A stretch of DNA of 41,716 nucleotides from CAZOKZ01 sp964580585. GTDB lineage: Bacteria > Sumerlaeota > Sumerlaeia > SLMS01 > JAHLLQ01. The DNA lies in NCBI GenBank assembly GCA_964580585.1, contig CAZOKZ010000041.1:1-41716 (forward strand), written 5' to 3'. A program made the position numbers and the translations under genes. Shown one piece after another: positions 41,610-41,716 of this stretch. Each line of letters begins with the position of its first letter. The first letter of the stretch is position 1. The notes under the pieces are model-generated. The model was given only the letters and a program-made list of their open reading frames with translations, was not told where the DNA came from and did no database searches.

Positions 41610-41716
41610 TTTTCGGAGTGCTTTGCCGGAACTTTAAGAGAAAGTCCTACCAAACCGGCGGCTTCCCGGTTGACGCAAAGACTGTCAATACGACTAAATA
41701 GTCCGATCGTGCGCAC

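Overview
The window is bacterial chromosome. It has dense gene packing, many 4-bp ATGA/GTGA stop-start overlaps, Shine-Dalgarno motifs, GTG and TTG starts, Sec and lipoprotein signal peptides, and no introns. Most of it looks moderately GC-rich, with a few clearly AT-richer patches. The organism looks like a Gram-negative heterotroph: it has a Wzt-like glycan exporter ATPase, several lipoproteins, and a secreted starch-degrading enzyme. The carbamoyl-phosphate synthase large subunit resembles the Bacteroidota/eukaryote-type branch more than the usual proteobacterial type. I cannot name the phylum. A deep-branching FCB/PVC-neighbourhood or candidate-phylum bacterium is an inference only.

Region 1 (1-7392, + strand) is a surface-glycan cluster. 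It holds the 3' end of an ABC exporter ATPase with a Wzt-type C-terminal domain, a sulfotransferase, a CapA-like protein, two glycosyltransferases around a SAM methyltransferase, and a fusion of a degenerate CMP-sugar cytidylyltransferase to a KdsC-type phosphatase. Base composition changes inside both glycosyltransferase genes, as expected of a mosaic locus.

Region 2 (7389-16159, - strand) carries a redoxin lipoprotein, an unknown 332-aa protein, a ParDE toxin-antitoxin pair followed by a small three-helix membrane protein, and a probable operon of COG0523 GTPase, active M16 peptidase, HxxEH-less M16 partner and a MoxR/chelatase-like AAA ATPase. A REPIN-like inverted repeat separates the two M16 genes.

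Region 3 (16476-26300) holds a secreted Kelch-like six-repeat protein, an AT-rich orphan with a nucleotide-hydrolase-like (NDT/TIR-like) domain, an ABC exporter, a PfkB kinase, pheA, a class V aminotransferase, a DUF3592 membrane protein and a zinc-ribbon/pseudopilin-like protein.

Region 4 (26365-33669) is core metabolism. ahcY and an ArsR-methyltransferase fusion regulator (SahR-like) form an S-adenosylhomocysteine module with a palindromic operator candidate and a large inverted heptamer-repeat element between the genes. carA-carB follow, closed by a strong terminator.

Region 5 (33672-38542, - strand) is an alpha-glucan module: a secreted protein with two CBM48/AMPK-like domains, a structured non-coding stretch with two large hairpins, and a secreted GH57 enzyme with three CBM25-like domains and a long Thr-Pro linker. 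Region 6 (39035-41609) holds a dicarboxylate/glutamate symporter, a GyrI-like ligand-binding protein and a DUF1877 (YfbM-like) protein.

Three intergenic sites carry degenerate tandem repeats of exactly 7 bp with different unit sequences. No rRNA, tRNA, CRISPR array or insertion sequence was recognised.
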